Assembly (NCBI RefSeq): GCF_900116145.1 | Contig: NZ_FPAB01000004.1 | Location: 186,001 to 250,000 of the forward strand | Direction of reading: 5' to 3' | Source: Streptomyces harbinensis | GTDB taxonomy: Bacteria; Actinomycetota; Actinomycetes; Streptomycetales; Streptomycetaceae | Length of the DNA stretch: 64,000 bases | Made by a program: the position numbers and the translations under genes | The notes under the pieces: model-generated | Database searches by the model: none | What the model was told of the DNA's origin: nothing | The model's input: only the letters and a program-made list of their open reading frames with translations | In this document: positions 8,300 to 17,477 of the stretch, piece after piece | Layout: each line of letters starts with the position of its first letter | Position numbering within the stretch: position 1 is the stretch's first letter

Positions 8300-9475
8300 A
8301 TGAACAGCGACCGTCCCATCGGACACACACCGCTCACGACCACCACCACCGGGGCGGCCGACTGGAACGAAGCCGAGGAGTTCATCCGCCTCTTCTACGC
8401 GGAGCACCCCGACCAGCCACTGCCGCTGGACATGCGGCTGCGCCAGGTGCGCGAACACATCGAGCACTCCGGCTCGTACCGGCACAGCACCGACGAACTC
8501 ACCTTCGGCGCCCGGGTCGCCTGGCGCAACTCCAGCCGCTGCATCGGCCGGCTGTACTGGAAGAGCCTGCGCGTCCTGGACCGGCGCACCGCACGCACCC
8601 CCGAGGAGATCCACGCCCACCTCTGCGACCACCTGCGGCAGGCCACCAACGAGGGCCGGATACGCCCGGTCATCTCCGTCTTCGCGCCCGAGACCCCGTA
8701 CCGGCGGGCGCCGCGGGTGTGGAACAGCCAGCTCATCCGGTACGCGGGCTACCGCGGGCCGGACGGCTCGGTCGTCGGGGACCCGGGGCACGTGGACTTC
8801 ACCGAGACGGTGCGGCGGATGGGGTGGCAGGCGCCGGGCGGCTGGTTCGACCTGCTGCCGCTGGTCATCGAGGTGCCGGGCGACAAGCCGCAGCTGTTCG
8901 ACGTGCCGCCGGAGCTGGTCATGGAGGTGCCGATCGAGCACCCCGAGTACCCGCAGATCACCCGGATGGGACTGCGCTGGCACGCGGTCCCGGCCATCTC
9001 CCACATGCGGCTGTCGATCGGCGGTATCAACTACCCGCTCGCGCCGTTCAACGGCTGGTACCTTGGCACCGAGATCGGCGCCCGCAACCTCGTGGACGCC
9101 GACCGCTACAACCTGCTGCCCGTCATCGGCCGGCTGCTGCACCTGGACACCAGCCGCGAGACCTCGCTGTGGCGCGACCGCGCGCTGGTGGAACTGAACA
9201 TCGCCGTCCTGCACTCCTTCGCCAAGGCGGGCGTGAAGATCTCCGACCACCACACCGAGTCGGAACGTTTCCTCACCCACCTCGCCCGCGAGGAGGCGGC
9301 CGGCCGCATCGTCCCGGCCGACTGGAGCTGGATCGTCCCCCCGGTCTCCGGCGGCCTCACCCCGGTCTTCCACCGCTACTACGACGAGGCGGACCTGCGG
9401 CCGAACTTCTACCTGGACGAGGAGGCGAAGGACCTGAGCGAGGGCAGGTGCCCGGTCCGGCACGACACGTACTGA
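8300..9475 (+). CDS. nos: Nitric oxide synthase, oxygenase domain only
   Basis: A 391-residue bacterial NOS that makes NO and citrulline from L-arginine at a heme-thiolate centre. The heme ligand Cys81 lies in WRNSSRCIGR, and the substrate-binding Glu (residue 258) lies in NGWYLGTEIGARN, both as in all NOS oxygenases. The length matches the bacterial oxygenase-only form: there is no reductase domain, so electrons must come from a separate flavodoxin, ferredoxin or reductase, none of which is encoded nearby. ATG 8300 with GGGGAG upstream is preferred to an in-frame GTG at 8276. In plant-pathogenic Streptomyces a homolog (TxtD) supplies NO for thaxtomin nitration, but no thaxtomin genes are seen here, so a signalling or stress role is more likely. 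Confidence 0.93.
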   Translation: MNSDRPIGHTPLTTTTTGAADWNEAEEFIRLFYAEHPDQPLPLDMRLRQVREHIEHSGSYRHSTDELTFGARVAWRNSSRCIGRLYWKSLRVLDRRTARTPEEIHAHLCDHLRQATNEGRIRPVISVFAPETPYRRAPRVWNSQLIRYAGYRGPDGSVVGDPGHVDFTETVRRMGWQAPGGWFDLLPLVIEVPGDKPQLFDVPPELVMEVPIEHPEYPQITRMGLRWHAVPAISHMRLSIGGINYPLAPFNGWYLGTEIGARNLVDADRYNLLPVIGRLLHLDTSRETSLWRDRALVELNIAVLHSFAKAGVKISDHHTESERFLTHLAREEAAGRIVPADWSWIVPPVSGGLTPVFHRYYDEADLRPNFYLDEEAKDLSEGRCPVRHDTY

Positions 9476-9476
9476 C

Positions 9477-9494
9477 GGGCGGCGGGTGCCGCCC
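9477..9494. terminator. Hairpin between convergent nos and reductase genes
   Basis: A perfect 7-bp stem with a four-base loop (GGGCGGC-GGGT-GCCGCCC) starts one base after the nos stop codon. There is no U-run, as usual for high-G+C actinomycetes. It could serve both convergent genes. Confidence 0.55.
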
Positions 9495-9511
9495 GGGGGC
9501 GGGGGCGCCGG

Positions 9512-10144
9512 TCAGAAGGAGCCGTAGGCCGGCTTGCCCGCCGGGTGGTAGGTCTGGATCGTCACCCCCGTCGAGGTGAGGGCCGAGTCGACCAGTGTCA
9601 GCGCCGCCGGGGCGCTGCCCTCCGGGAAGAGCCGCTTGCCGCTGCCCAGCACCACCGGGTACACGAACAGGCGGTACACGTCGATCAGCCCGGCCGCGTG
9701 CAGCGTCCGGGCGAGCTCGCCGCTGCCGTGGATCTGGAGTTCACCGCCCGGGTGCTCCGGCTCCCGCCGCTTCAGCGCGGTCACCTCCGCCACCACGTCC
9801 GGGCCGAGCTGCGTCGAGTGCTGCCACTCCAGGGGCAGGTCCGGCGTGCGCGACGCCACGTACTTGGGCAGCCCGTTCAGCTTCTCCGCGATCGGCGATT
9901 CGTCCGGATCGGTCACGTGCGGCCAGTACCCGGCGAAGATGTCGTACGTCCGGCGGCCCAGCAGGTACCCCTCACCGCGCCGGAACCAGCCGTCCACCGC
10001 CGCGCCGAACTCCTCGTCCGCGTACGGCACGCTCCAGCCGCCGTGTTCGAACCCGCTGCTGGTGTCCTCCTCCGGTCCGCCCGGCGCCTGCATGACGCCG
10101 TCGAGCGTGAGGAAGGTCTGCAGGGTGACCAGGGTGCCGGCCAT
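9512..10144 (-). CDS. Dihydrofolate reductase family protein (RibD C-terminal fold)
   Basis: A 210-residue NADPH-dependent reductase-like protein. It starts with the typical LQTFLTLDGVMQAPG strand, has GYLLGRRTYDIFAGYWP in the cofactor region, and ends with GELQIHGSGELARTL and the late YPVVLGSGKRLFPEG motif of the RibD-C/YyaP group. These proteins are often called dihydrofolate reductase family but their substrates are rarely known; this one is not a housekeeping DHFR. ATG 10144 has GGGAGAAGGAG upstream. It is convergent with nos and has its own promoter in the 10145-10235 gap. Confidence 0.85.
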   Translation of the reverse strand: MAGTLVTLQTFLTLDGVMQAPGGPEEDTSSGFEHGGWSVPYADEEFGAAVDGWFRRGEGYLLGRRTYDIFAGYWPHVTDPDESPIAEKLNGLPKYVASRTPDLPLEWQHSTQLGPDVVAEVTALKRREPEHPGGELQIHGSGELARTLHAAGLIDVYRLFVYPVVLGSGKRLFPEGSAPAALTLVDSALTSTGVTIQTYHPAGKPAYGSF

Positions 10145-10235
10145 GATGGCTCCTTCTCCCGATGTCGGTGATCCCGTGATCGCGTGATCGTGCGATCCGT
10201 TCTCTCACGACACGGACCCGGCACCGGGCGGAATC

Positions 10236-10754
10236 TCATCGGCGTTCGGGCGGTGTCTTCTCGACCTGCCGCACCGGTCGCCGTTCGGGCAGCAGATCCG
10301 TTTCTTCGAACACCAGCAGCGTCCGCGTGCTGATCACCTCCGGTATCGCCTGGATCCGGGTCAGCACCAGCTCCCGCAGCTCCCGGTTGTCCCGGGTGTG
10401 CACCAGCAGCAGTACGTCGAAGTCCCCGCTGACCAGCGCGATGTGCGCCGCCCCCGGCAGCCGTTCGAGCCGGGCCCGCACGGTCCGCCAGCTGTCCTGG
10501 ACGATCTTCAGCGTGATGTACGCGGCGGCCCCCTGCCCGGCCCGCTCGTGATCCACCCGGGCCGTGAACCCCCGGATCACCCCGCTCGCCAGCATCCGGT
10601 TGATGCGCGCGTACGCGTTCGCCCGCGAGATGTGCACCCGCTGCGCGACCTCGCGGATGGAGGCCCGACCGTCCGCCCGCAGGTGCAGCAGTATCGCGCT
10701 GTCAATGGGGTCGAGGGGTCTGGCGGGGTTCGGAGTCATCTGGTCATCCGGCAT
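10236..10754 (-). CDS. Lrp/AsnC family regulator (BkdR-like)
   Basis: A 172-residue feast/famine regulator. The N-terminal winged helix is clear (DSAILLHLRADGRASIREVA, then VHISRANAYARINRML), followed by an alpha-beta RAM ligand domain (about 80-150) with AAYITLKIV and VSGDFDVLLLVH. The start ATG 10754 is chosen because AAAGGGGAGG lies a few bases upstream. It is divergent from an E1alpha-E1beta-E2 operon, the arrangement of bkdR in other bacteria, where it activates branched-chain keto acid dehydrogenase in response to the amino acid. The palindrome at 10856-10869 in the shared region looks like a TetR rather than an Lrp site, so two regulators may meet here. Confidence 0.88.
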   Translation of the reverse strand: MPDDQMTPNPARPLDPIDSAILLHLRADGRASIREVAQRVHISRANAYARINRMLASGVIRGFTARVDHERAGQGAAAYITLKIVQDSWRTVRARLERLPGAAHIALVSGDFDVLLLVHTRDNRELRELVLTRIQAIPEVISTRTLLVFEETDLLPERRPVRQVEKTPPERR

Positions 10755-10855
10755 ATGGAGCAGCCTCCCCTTTCTGGACGTCCTGCACCCATGGCACGGC
10801 AATCGGGGCCAGCGGTCCACAGCGCCCGACCGGCTCTGGCCAACCTGCCTCGACG

Positions 10856-10869
10856 ACCGAACAATCGGT
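10856..10869. promoter_or_regulatory. Second copy of the TetR operator, upstream of E1alpha
   Basis: ACCGA-ACAA-TCGGT is identical to the paaN/tetR palindrome at 7475-7488 except for one spacer base. It lies 34 bases before the E1alpha start codon and overlaps a possible -10 (TAGGGA, about 10869-10874), a repressor position. The shared region 10755-10903 also serves the Lrp gene. Confidence 0.7.
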
Positions 10870-10903
10870 AGGGAGACGGAGGCGCGAGAGGGGAGGCGCG
10901 GAC

Positions 10904-12046
10904 ATGACCGTGCTGCACGAACCACCAACGCCGTCACCCACCACCGGGCAGGCGCCGGTACCACCCTGGCGCCGCCCGCCCCGGACCGATCCGGCGCCAC
11001 TGCTGCCCGAGACCGAGCCGTACCACCGGCTCGGCACCGACCGCGAACCACCCGAGGGCCCCGACCGCGCACTGTGGCGTACCCTCCACCGGCACCTCGT
11101 CCTGGGGCGCCGCTACAACCAGCAAGCCACCGCCCTCACCCGGCAGGGCCGGCTCGCCGTCTACCCCTCCTCCACCGGCCAGGAGGCATGCCAGATCGCC
11201 GCGGCGCTGGTGCTGGCCGAGCAGGACTGGCTGTTCCCCAGCTACCGCGACACCCTCGCCACCGTGGCCCGCGGCCTCGACCCGGTCGCCGCGCTCGGGC
11301 TGCTGCGCGGCGACTGGCACACCGGCTACGACCCGCACACGCATCGCATCGCCCCGCTCGCCACCCCGCTGGCCACCCAGCTCCCGCACGCCGTCGGCCT
11401 GGCCCACGCCGCCCGCCTCAAGGGCGACGACGTGGTGGCGCTGGCGATGGTGGGCGACGGCGGCACCTCGGAGGGCGACTTCCACGAGGCCCTGAACTTC
11501 GCCGCCGTGTGGCAGGCCCCCGTCGTCTTCCTGGTGCAGAACAACGGCTTCGCCATCTCCGTCCCGCTCGCCCGGCAGACCGCCGCCCCGACCATCGCGC
11601 ACAAGGCCGTCGGGTACGGCATGCCGGGCCGGCTGGTGGACGGCAACGACGCGCCCGCCGTGTACGAGGTGCTGGCCGACGCGGTACGGCGCGCCCGGGC
11701 CGGCGGCGGACCGACGCTGGTCGAGGCGCTCACCTACCGGCTGGACGCGCACACCAACGCCGACGACGCCACCCGCTACCGCGAGGACGCCGAGGTCGCC
11801 GCCTGGCGCGAACACGACCCGCTGCCGCTGCTGACCGGGGCCCTGGAGCGGCACGGGCTGCTGGACGAGGACCACGCGCGCCAGGCCCGGGACGCCGCCG
11901 AGGAGCTGGCGGCCGGGATGCGGGCCCGGCTGAACGCCGAGCCCGTCCTGGACCCGGACGACCTCTTCGCCCACGTCTACGCGCGGCCCACCCCCCAGCT
12001 CACCGAACAGGCGGCCCGGCTGCGGCAGGAGGCGGCGGCCCGATGA
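10904..12046 (+). CDS. bkdA: 2-oxoacid dehydrogenase E1 alpha subunit
   Basis: A 380-residue thiamine diphosphate-dependent E1 alpha subunit that decarboxylates a 2-oxoacid and passes the acyl group to E2. The TPP fold is marked by the GDGGTSEGDFHEALNFAAVW segment and the closing QNN about 30 residues after GDG; RLAVYPSSTGQEACQIAAAL and the PSYRDTLATVARG region match branched-chain/acetoin-type E1 alpha. A strong GGGGAGG precedes ATG 10904. Its stop overlaps the E1 beta start (ATGA). The branched-chain name is by family; promoter sharing with paaN leaves open aryl or other 2-oxoacids. No lipoamide dehydrogenase (E3) is encoded nearby. Confidence 0.9.
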   Translation: MTVLHEPPTPSPTTGQAPVPPWRRPPRTDPAPLLPETEPYHRLGTDREPPEGPDRALWRTLHRHLVLGRRYNQQATALTRQGRLAVYPSSTGQEACQIAAALVLAEQDWLFPSYRDTLATVARGLDPVAALGLLRGDWHTGYDPHTHRIAPLATPLATQLPHAVGLAHAARLKGDDVVALAMVGDGGTSEGDFHEALNFAAVWQAPVVFLVQNNGFAISVPLARQTAAPTIAHKAVGYGMPGRLVDGNDAPAVYEVLADAVRRARAGGGPTLVEALTYRLDAHTNADDATRYREDAEVAAWREHDPLPLLTGALERHGLLDEDHARQARDAAEELAAGMRARLNAEPVLDPDDLFAHVYARPTPQLTEQAARLRQEAAAR

Positions 12047-13041
12047 CGAGCACAGCGGCCCGTTCCGTCTCCCTCGCCGAGGCGCTGCGCCGCGCGCTGC
12101 GCGACGCGCTCGCCGAGGACCCCACCGTCCACCTGCTGGGCGAGGACATCGGCACCCTGGGCGGCGTCTTCCGCATCACCGACGGCCTGGCGGCCGAGTT
12201 CGGGCCCGAGCGGTGCGCCGATACGCCGCTGGCCGAAGCCGGCATCCTGGGCACCGCCACCGGCATGGCGATGTACGGGCTGCGGCCGGTGGTCGAGATG
12301 CAGTTCGACGCCTTCGCCTACCCGGCGTTCGAGCAGCTCGTCTCGCACGTCGCCCGGATGCGCAACCGCACCCGGGGCGCCATGCCCATGCCGCTGACCA
12401 TCCGCATCCCGTACGGCGGCGGCATCGGCGGCGTGGAACACCACAGCGACTCCTCCGAGGCGTACTACATGGCCACCCCGGGGCTGCACGTGGTCACCCC
12501 GGCCACGGTCGCCGACGCCTACGGGCTGCTGCGACAGGCCATCGCCTCGGACGACCCGGTGGTGTTCCTGGAGCCGAAGCGGCTGTACTGGTCGAAGGAC
12601 ACGGTCGATCCGGACGCGCCGCCGGACGTGCCCCCGCTCGGCCGGGCCGTGGTGCGCCGCCCCGGTACCTCGGCCACCCTCATCACCTACGGCCCGTCGC
12701 TGCCGCTGTGCCTGGCGGCGGCGGAGGAGGCCCGCGGCCGGGGCTGGGACCTGGGCGTGGTCGATCTGCGCACCCTCGTGCCGTTCGACGACGCGACGGT
12801 GTGCGCCGAGGTACGGCGCACGGGGCGGGCGGTCGTGGTGCACGAGGCGGCCGGCTTCGCCGGTCCCGGCGCCGAGATCGCGGCCCGGATCACCGAGCGC
12901 TGCTTCCACCACCTGGCCGCGCCGGTGCTGCGGGTCACCGGCCACGACATCCCGTACCCGCCGCCCCTGCTGGAACGGCACCATCTGCCCGACACCGCCC
13001 GGATCCTGGACGCGGTCGCCCGCCTCCAGTGGGAGGAGTGA
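12043..13041 (+). CDS. bkdB: 2-oxoacid dehydrogenase E1 beta subunit
   Basis: A 332-residue E1 beta partner of the preceding E1 alpha. The order of family motifs is complete: LLGEDIGTLGGVFRITDGL near the N-terminus (TPP-activating Glu in GED), DTPLAEAGILGTATGMAMYG, IRIPYGGGIGGVEHHSDS (active-site HH), and the C-terminal transketolase domain with LRVTGHDIPYPPP. The start ATG overlaps the E1 alpha stop by four bases, which indicates translational coupling. E1 alpha and beta form the heterotetramer that binds the E2 core made by the next gene. Confidence 0.92.
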   Translation: MTSTAARSVSLAEALRRALRDALAEDPTVHLLGEDIGTLGGVFRITDGLAAEFGPERCADTPLAEAGILGTATGMAMYGLRPVVEMQFDAFAYPAFEQLVSHVARMRNRTRGAMPMPLTIRIPYGGGIGGVEHHSDSSEAYYMATPGLHVVTPATVADAYGLLRQAIASDDPVVFLEPKRLYWSKDTVDPDAPPDVPPLGRAVVRRPGTSATLITYGPSLPLCLAAAEEARGRGWDLGVVDLRTLVPFDDATVCAEVRRTGRAVVVHEAAGFAGPGAEIAARITERCFHHLAAPVLRVTGHDIPYPPPLLERHHLPDTARILDAVARLQWEE

Positions 13042-13046
13042 ACGCC

Positions 13047-14303
13047 ATGGCTCAGACCTTTCTCCTCCCGGACCTCGGTGAAGGTCTCACCGGGGCCGAG
13101 ATCGTGCGCTGGCTGGTGGAGGTCGGCGACGCGGTGACGGTCGATCAGCCGGTGGTGGAGGTGGAGACGGCCAAGGCGATGGTCGAGGTCCCCTGCCCGT
13201 ACGCGGGGGTGGTCACGGAGCGGTTCGGGGCGGTCGGCGAGGAGGTGCCGGTCGGCTCGCCGCTGGTCCGGGTCGGCGCGCCGGGCGCCGGGAGCGGTGC
13301 CGGGCCGGACGGTGCCGGGCCGGACACGCACCTTCCGGACGACGGGCCCCCGGACGGAGGTTCCGGGCAGGTCCTGGTCGGCTACGGCACCGGCACCACC
13401 ACCTCCACCGGGACGCCTCCCCCCGCCCCCGCCGCCCCCGCCGCCCGGCCGGCGGTCGCGGTGATCTCACCGCTGGTGCGCAAGCTCGCCCGTGACCACG
13501 GCATCGACCTGCGGACGGTACGGGGTTCGGGGCCCGACGGCCTGATCCTGCGGGCCGACGTCGAAGCACGCACCGCACCGCCCGCGCCCGCCACCGCACC
13601 GGCGTCCGCGCGGAGCCGGGAGACGGCCGGCGAGGCGACGCGTACCCCGCTGCGCGGCATCGCCGCCACCGCCGCCGCCCGGCTCGGCCGCAGCCGGACC
13701 GAGATCCCGGACGCCACCTGCTGGGTGGACGCCGACGCCACCGAACTGCTCGCCGCCCGGCGCGCCACCGAACTCCCGCTGCTGGCCCTCCTGGCCCGCA
13801 TCTGCGTCGCGGCCCTGGCCCGCTACCCGCAGCTCAACGCCACCTTCGACCCCGCGGACAACACCATCGTCACCTTCCCCGCCGTCCACCTCGGCTTCGC
13901 CGCCCAGACCGACCGCGGCCTGCTCGTCCCCGTCCTGCGCGACGCCCACCGCCGTACCACCCGCGAACTCGGCGCCGGACTCACCCGCCTCACCGAATCC
14001 GCCCGCGCCGGCACCCTCGCCCCGGCGGACCTCACCGGCTCGACCTTCACCCTCAACAACTACGGCGTCTTCGGCGTCGACGGCTCGACCCCGATCCTCA
14101 ACCACCCCGAGGCGGCCATGCTCGGTATCGGACGGATCGTCCCCAGGCCATGGGCCCACCAGGGCGAACTGGCCCTGCGCCAGGTGGTCCAGCTGTCCCT
14201 CACCTTCGACCACCGGGTCTGCGACGGGGCGGTCGCCGGCGGCTTCCTGCGCCAGGTGGCCGACCGGGTGGAATCCCCGCTCTCCCTCCTCGCCGACCTC
14301 TGA
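13047..14303 (+). CDS. bkdC: 2-oxoacid dehydrogenase E2 (dihydrolipoyl acyltransferase)
   Basis: A 418-residue E2 core protein. A single lipoyl domain (residues 1-80) carries the lipoylated Lys43 in VEVETAKAMVE. A Pro/Ala/Gly linker follows, then the E1/E3-binding domain (ISPLVRKLARDHGIDL, about 137-170), another Ala/Pro linker, and the catalytic acyltransferase domain (about 205-418) with the active-site His-Asp motif DHRVCDG near the end. A GGGAGGAG ribosome site lies inside the end of E1 beta. The catalytic domain (about 215 residues) is typical in size. The E3 subunit must be supplied in trans. Confidence 0.92.
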   Translation: MAQTFLLPDLGEGLTGAEIVRWLVEVGDAVTVDQPVVEVETAKAMVEVPCPYAGVVTERFGAVGEEVPVGSPLVRVGAPGAGSGAGPDGAGPDTHLPDDGPPDGGSGQVLVGYGTGTTTSTGTPPPAPAAPAARPAVAVISPLVRKLARDHGIDLRTVRGSGPDGLILRADVEARTAPPAPATAPASARSRETAGEATRTPLRGIAATAAARLGRSRTEIPDATCWVDADATELLAARRATELPLLALLARICVAALARYPQLNATFDPADNTIVTFPAVHLGFAAQTDRGLLVPVLRDAHRRTTRELGAGLTRLTESARAGTLAPADLTGSTFTLNNYGVFGVDGSTPILNHPEAAMLGIGRIVPRPWAHQGELALRQVVQLSLTFDHRVCDGAVAGGFLRQVADRVESPLSLLADL

Positions 14304-14326
14304 CCGCCCGCCCGACCCGCCGACGA

Positions 14327-14372
14327 CCCGCCCCGTCCCCGTACCGCACCACCGGCCCGGGGACGGGGCGGG
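14327..14372. terminator. Bidirectional terminator hairpin
   Basis: A perfect 14-bp inverted repeat (CCCGCCCCGTCCCC at 14327-14340, its complement at 14359-14372) with an 18-base loop lies between the convergent E2 and molybdenum-hydroxylase genes and probably ends both transcripts. Confidence 0.7.
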
Positions 14373-14376
14373 CCCG

Positions 14377-16476
14377 CTACCCCTCCTCCAGCGCGGGCAG
14401 CACCTTGTCCAGGGTGATCGGCAGATCCCGCACACGCACACCGCAGGCGTGCCACACCGCGTTCGACACCGCCGCGGCCGTGCCGACGATGCCGATCTCG
14501 CCGATGCCCTTCGACCCCATGGCGTTGACGTGCGGGTCGTGCTCGGGCAGCCAGTACGCCTCGATCTCGCTGACGTCCGCGTTCACCGTGATGTGGTACT
14601 CGGCGAGGTCGTGGTTGACGACATGACCGGACCGCGGATCGAGCACGCTGCTCTCGTGCAGCGCCATGGAGAGTCCCATGGTCATCCCGCCGATGAACTG
14701 CGACCGAGCGGTGCGCGGGTTGATGATCCGGCCCGCCGCGAACACCCCGAGCAGGCGCGGCACGCGCACCTCGCCGGTGTCCGTGTGGATGTGCGCCTCG
14801 GCGAACTGCGCCCCGAAGGCGTGCATGGCGTACCGGTCGTCGGGCCGGCCGACGGAGCCGGACGCCGCGGCACCGTCCGGCGGCTCGTTGCCGTACCGCT
14901 CGCGCAGGGCACGGGCCGCCTCCACCACGGCCGAACCCCACGTCGTCATGCCCGAGGACCCGCCCGCCACCGACGCCATCGGGTAGTCGGTGTCGCCGAT
15001 CCGCACCTCCACCCGGGACACCGGCACCCCGAGCGCGTCCGCGGCGATCTGCGGCAGCGTGGTCCAGGTACCGGTGCCGAGGTCGGCGGCGCCGATCTCG
15101 GCGACGTAGCGGTCGCCCACCCGCCGGATCACCGCCGTCGACTGCGACATGCGGTTGACCGGGTACGTGGAGGCGGCCACGCCCGTGCCGACCAGCCAGG
15201 CGCCGCGGCGGCGCACGCCGGGGCGCGGGTCCCGCCGCGACCAGCCGAAACGTTCGGCGCCTTCCCGCAGGCAGCCGACCAGGTTGCGGCTGGAGAAGGG
15301 CTTGCCGGAACCCGGCTCGACCTCCGGTTCGTTGCGGACCCGCAGGTCGATCGGATCCATGCCGAGACGCTCGGCCAGCTCGTCCATCGCGACCTCGGGG
15401 CCGAACATCCCGGGACACTCACCGGGGGCACGCATCCAGGACGGCACCGGGACGTCGAGGGCCGCGAGCCGGTGCGTGGTGCGCCGGTTCGCGGTGGCGT
15501 ACATGATCCGCGCGGGCACCCCGGTCTGCTCGGCGAACTCCTTGATCCGCGAGGTCTGCTCGACGACATCGACCGCGAGGGCGGTGAGCGTACCGTCCCG
15601 GTCGGCGCCCAGGGAACAGCGCAGGATCGTCGGGGTGCGGTAGCCGGCGAGGCAGAACATCTGCTGGCGGGTCAGGGCCAGCCGCACCGGCTGCCCGGGG
15701 AGCGCCCGCGCCGCCAGCGCGGCGAGCACCACGTTGACGTGCGGCTGCCCCTTGGAGCCGAAGCCGCCGCCGACGTACGGGCACACGACCCGGATCCGCT
15801 GCTCGTCGAGGCCGAACACCCGGGCCAGGGCGGCGCGCGTCGGGTGGACGCCCTGGGTGGAGTCCCACAGGGTGAGGGAGCCGCCGTCCGCCGGGTCCCA
15901 CAGGGCCGTCGTCGCGTGCGGCTCCATGGGGTTGTTGTGGTTCATCGCGGTGGTGTACGTCTGCTGGACGGTCACCTCGGCTGCGGCCAGCGCCGCTTCC
16001 ACGTCGCCCTCGGCGGTATCGGTGGGAAAGGTGGGGTTCACCTGCTCGGGCGCGTACAGGTCGTCGCGGTCGGCCCGCAGTTCGGCGTCGTGCGCCTGTT
16101 GCGCGTAGGCCACCTCGACCAGGGAGGCGGCGTGCCGGGCGGTCTCGGAGCTGTCGGCGACGACGAGGGCGATCACCTGGCCCCGGAACGCGACCTCCTC
16201 GTCCTGGAGGGCCGCCAGTTCCCGGTCGTCGGTGGAGGCCAGCCGCTCGGTGGTGGCGGGGGTGAGCACCGCGGCCACGCCGTCGAGTGCCTCGGCGGCG
16301 GTGGTGTCCAGCTCCGTGATCCGGCCGCGGGCGATGGTGGCCTGGACGGGGTGCACGTAGGCGGCGCCGTCGGCGGGGGTCTCGTAGGCGTAGACGGCGG
16401 TGCCCAGCACCTTGGCCGGGCCGTCCCGGCGGGGCAGGTCGCTGCCGATGGCGTCCGGTGCGCTCAGGAAGGTCAT
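14377..16476 (-). CDS. Molybdenum-binding subunit of an aldehyde/xanthine oxidoreductase
   Basis: The large catalytic subunit (699 residues) of a three-subunit molybdenum hydroxylase, related to E. coli PaoC/YagR. It oxidizes aldehydes or N-heterocycles with water as oxygen source. Molybdopterin-binding features are present: [13 protein letters not shown] after the first third, [19 protein letters not shown], and the C-terminal catalytic Glu in [20 protein letters not shown]. The size is right for a separate large subunit. Its start (ATG 16476) overlaps the end of the FAD subunit by four bases, so the three subunits are made together. Molybdenum cofactor genes lie 2.3 kb away on the other strand. 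Confidence 0.9.
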   Translation of the reverse strand: MTFLSAPDAIGSDLPRRDGPAKVLGTAVYAYETPADGAAYVHPVQATIARGRITELDTTAAEALDGVAAVLTPATTERLASTDDRELAALQDEEVAFRGQVIALVVADSSETARHAASLVEVAYAQQAHDAELRADRDDLYAPEQVNPTFPTDTAEGDVEAALAAAEVTVQQTYTTAMNHNNPMEPHATTALWDPADGGSLTLWDSTQGVHPTRAALARVFGLDEQRIRVVCPYVGGGFGSKGQPHVNVVLAALAARALPGQPVRLALTRQQMFCLAGYRTPTILRCSLGADRDGTLTALAVDVVEQTSRIKEFAEQTGVPARIMYATANRRTTHRLAALDVPVPSWMRAPGECPGMFGPEVAMDELAERLGMDPIDLRVRNEPEVEPGSGKPFSSRNLVGCLREGAERFGWSRRDPRPGVRRRGAWLVGTGVAASTYPVNRMSQSTAVIRRVGDRYVAEIGAADLGTGTWTTLPQIAADALGVPVSRVEVRIGDTDYPMASVAGGSSGMTTWGSAVVEAARALRERYGNEPPDGAAASGSVGRPDDRYAMHAFGAQFAEAHIHTDTGEVRVPRLLGVFAAGRIINPRTARSQFIGGMTMGLSMALHESSVLDPRSGHVVNHDLAEYHITVNADVSEIEAYWLPEHDPHVNAMGSKGIGEIGIVGTAAAVSNAVWHACGVRVRDLPITLDKVLPALEEG

Positions 16477-17477
16477 CGGGCGCCCTCCCGGACCAGGTCG
16501 CGCAGGGTGGCGGCGAGGGTGCGGCGCAGCAGCGGGATCTTGAACCCGTTGCCGCCGTCCAGCCCGTCGAGCGGCCGGGCGTCGGCGAGTTCGGCGTCCG
16601 CGGCGGCGCGGTAGCGGCGGTCGGAGACCTCGGAGCCGCGCAGTACGTCCTCGGCCCGGCGGGCGCGCCAGGGCACGTGCGCCACGCCGCCGAACGCGAT
16701 GCGGGCGTCGGTGATCACCCCGTCCCGTACCTCGACGGCCGCGGCGACGCTGACCAGCGCGAACGCGTACGAGGCGCGGTCGCGCACCTTGCGGTAGGCC
16801 GAGCGGCGGGCGATCGGCAGCGCGGGCAGGTCGATCGCGGTGATCAGCTCGCCGTGTCCGAGCACCGTGTCGCGCTCGGGTGTGTCGCCGGGGAGCCGGT
16901 GCAGTGCGCCGAACGGGACGGTGCGCTCGCCGTCCGGGCCGAGCACCCGCACCTCGGCGTCGAGCGCGGTCATCGCCACGGCCATGTCGGAGGGGTGGAC
17001 GGCGACGCACTGCTCGGAGGCCCCGAGGATCGCGTGGTTGCGGGTCCAGCCGCCGAGTGCCGAGCAGCCGGAGCCGGGCCGGCGCTTGTTGCACGGCGTG
17101 GTGACGTCCTGGAAGTACACGCAGCGGGTCCGCTGCAACGGGTTGCCGCCGGTGGTGGCCATGTTGCGCAGTTGTCCTGACGCGCCCGACAGCAGCGCCT
17201 GGGACAGGACGGGGAACCGCTCGCGCACCCGCGGGTCCGCGGCGAGTTCGCTGTTGCTGACGCCCGCGCCGATCCGCAGGGTCCCCGAATCCAGCTCCTC
17301 GACCTCGGTGGACAGCAGGCCGGCGACGCCGACGACCAGGCGGGGCGCGACGACGCCGAGCTTGAGGTGGTCCACCAGGTTCGTGCCGCCGCCGAGGAAG
17401 ACCGCGGTCGGGTCCCCGGCGACCGTGCGCACGGCTTCCGCCGGGTCGGCGGGGCTGCGGTAGTCGAACGGCCTCAT
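16473..17477 (-). CDS. FAD subunit of the molybdenum hydroxylase, with extra Fe-S cysteines
   Basis: A 334-residue FAD-binding subunit (PaoB/YagS-like) that passes electrons from the 2Fe-2S subunit to FAD. The FAD-binding [16 protein letters not shown] lies near residues 28-45, and [15 protein letters not shown] near 115-130. Cys residues in [21 protein letters not shown] and [12 protein letters not shown] follow the pattern of the PaoB group, which carries an additional [4Fe-4S] cluster absent from most xanthine dehydrogenase FAD subunits. It overlaps its neighbours by four bases on both sides. Confidence 0.88.
   Translation of the reverse strand: MRPFDYRSPADPAEAVRTVAGDPTAVFLGGGTNLVDHLKLGVVAPRLVVGVAGLLSTEVEELDSGTLRIGAGVSNSELAADPRVRERFPVLSQALLSGASGQLRNMATTGGNPLQRTRCVYFQDVTTPCNKRRPGSGCSALGGWTRNHAILGASEQCVAVHPSDMAVAMTALDAEVRVLGPDGERTVPFGALHRLPGDTPERDTVLGHGELITAIDLPALPIARRSAYRKVRDRASYAFALVSVAAAVEVRDGVITDARIAFGGVAHVPWRARRAEDVLRGSEVSDRRYRAAADAELADARPLDGLDGGNGFKIPLLRRTLAATLRDLVREGAR

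Noticed and set aside
5860..9579. Open frame of about 1240 codons running through paaN, tetR and nos
   Set aside because: It crosses three clear genes and two promoters on both strands and has no family features; a high-G+C artefact.
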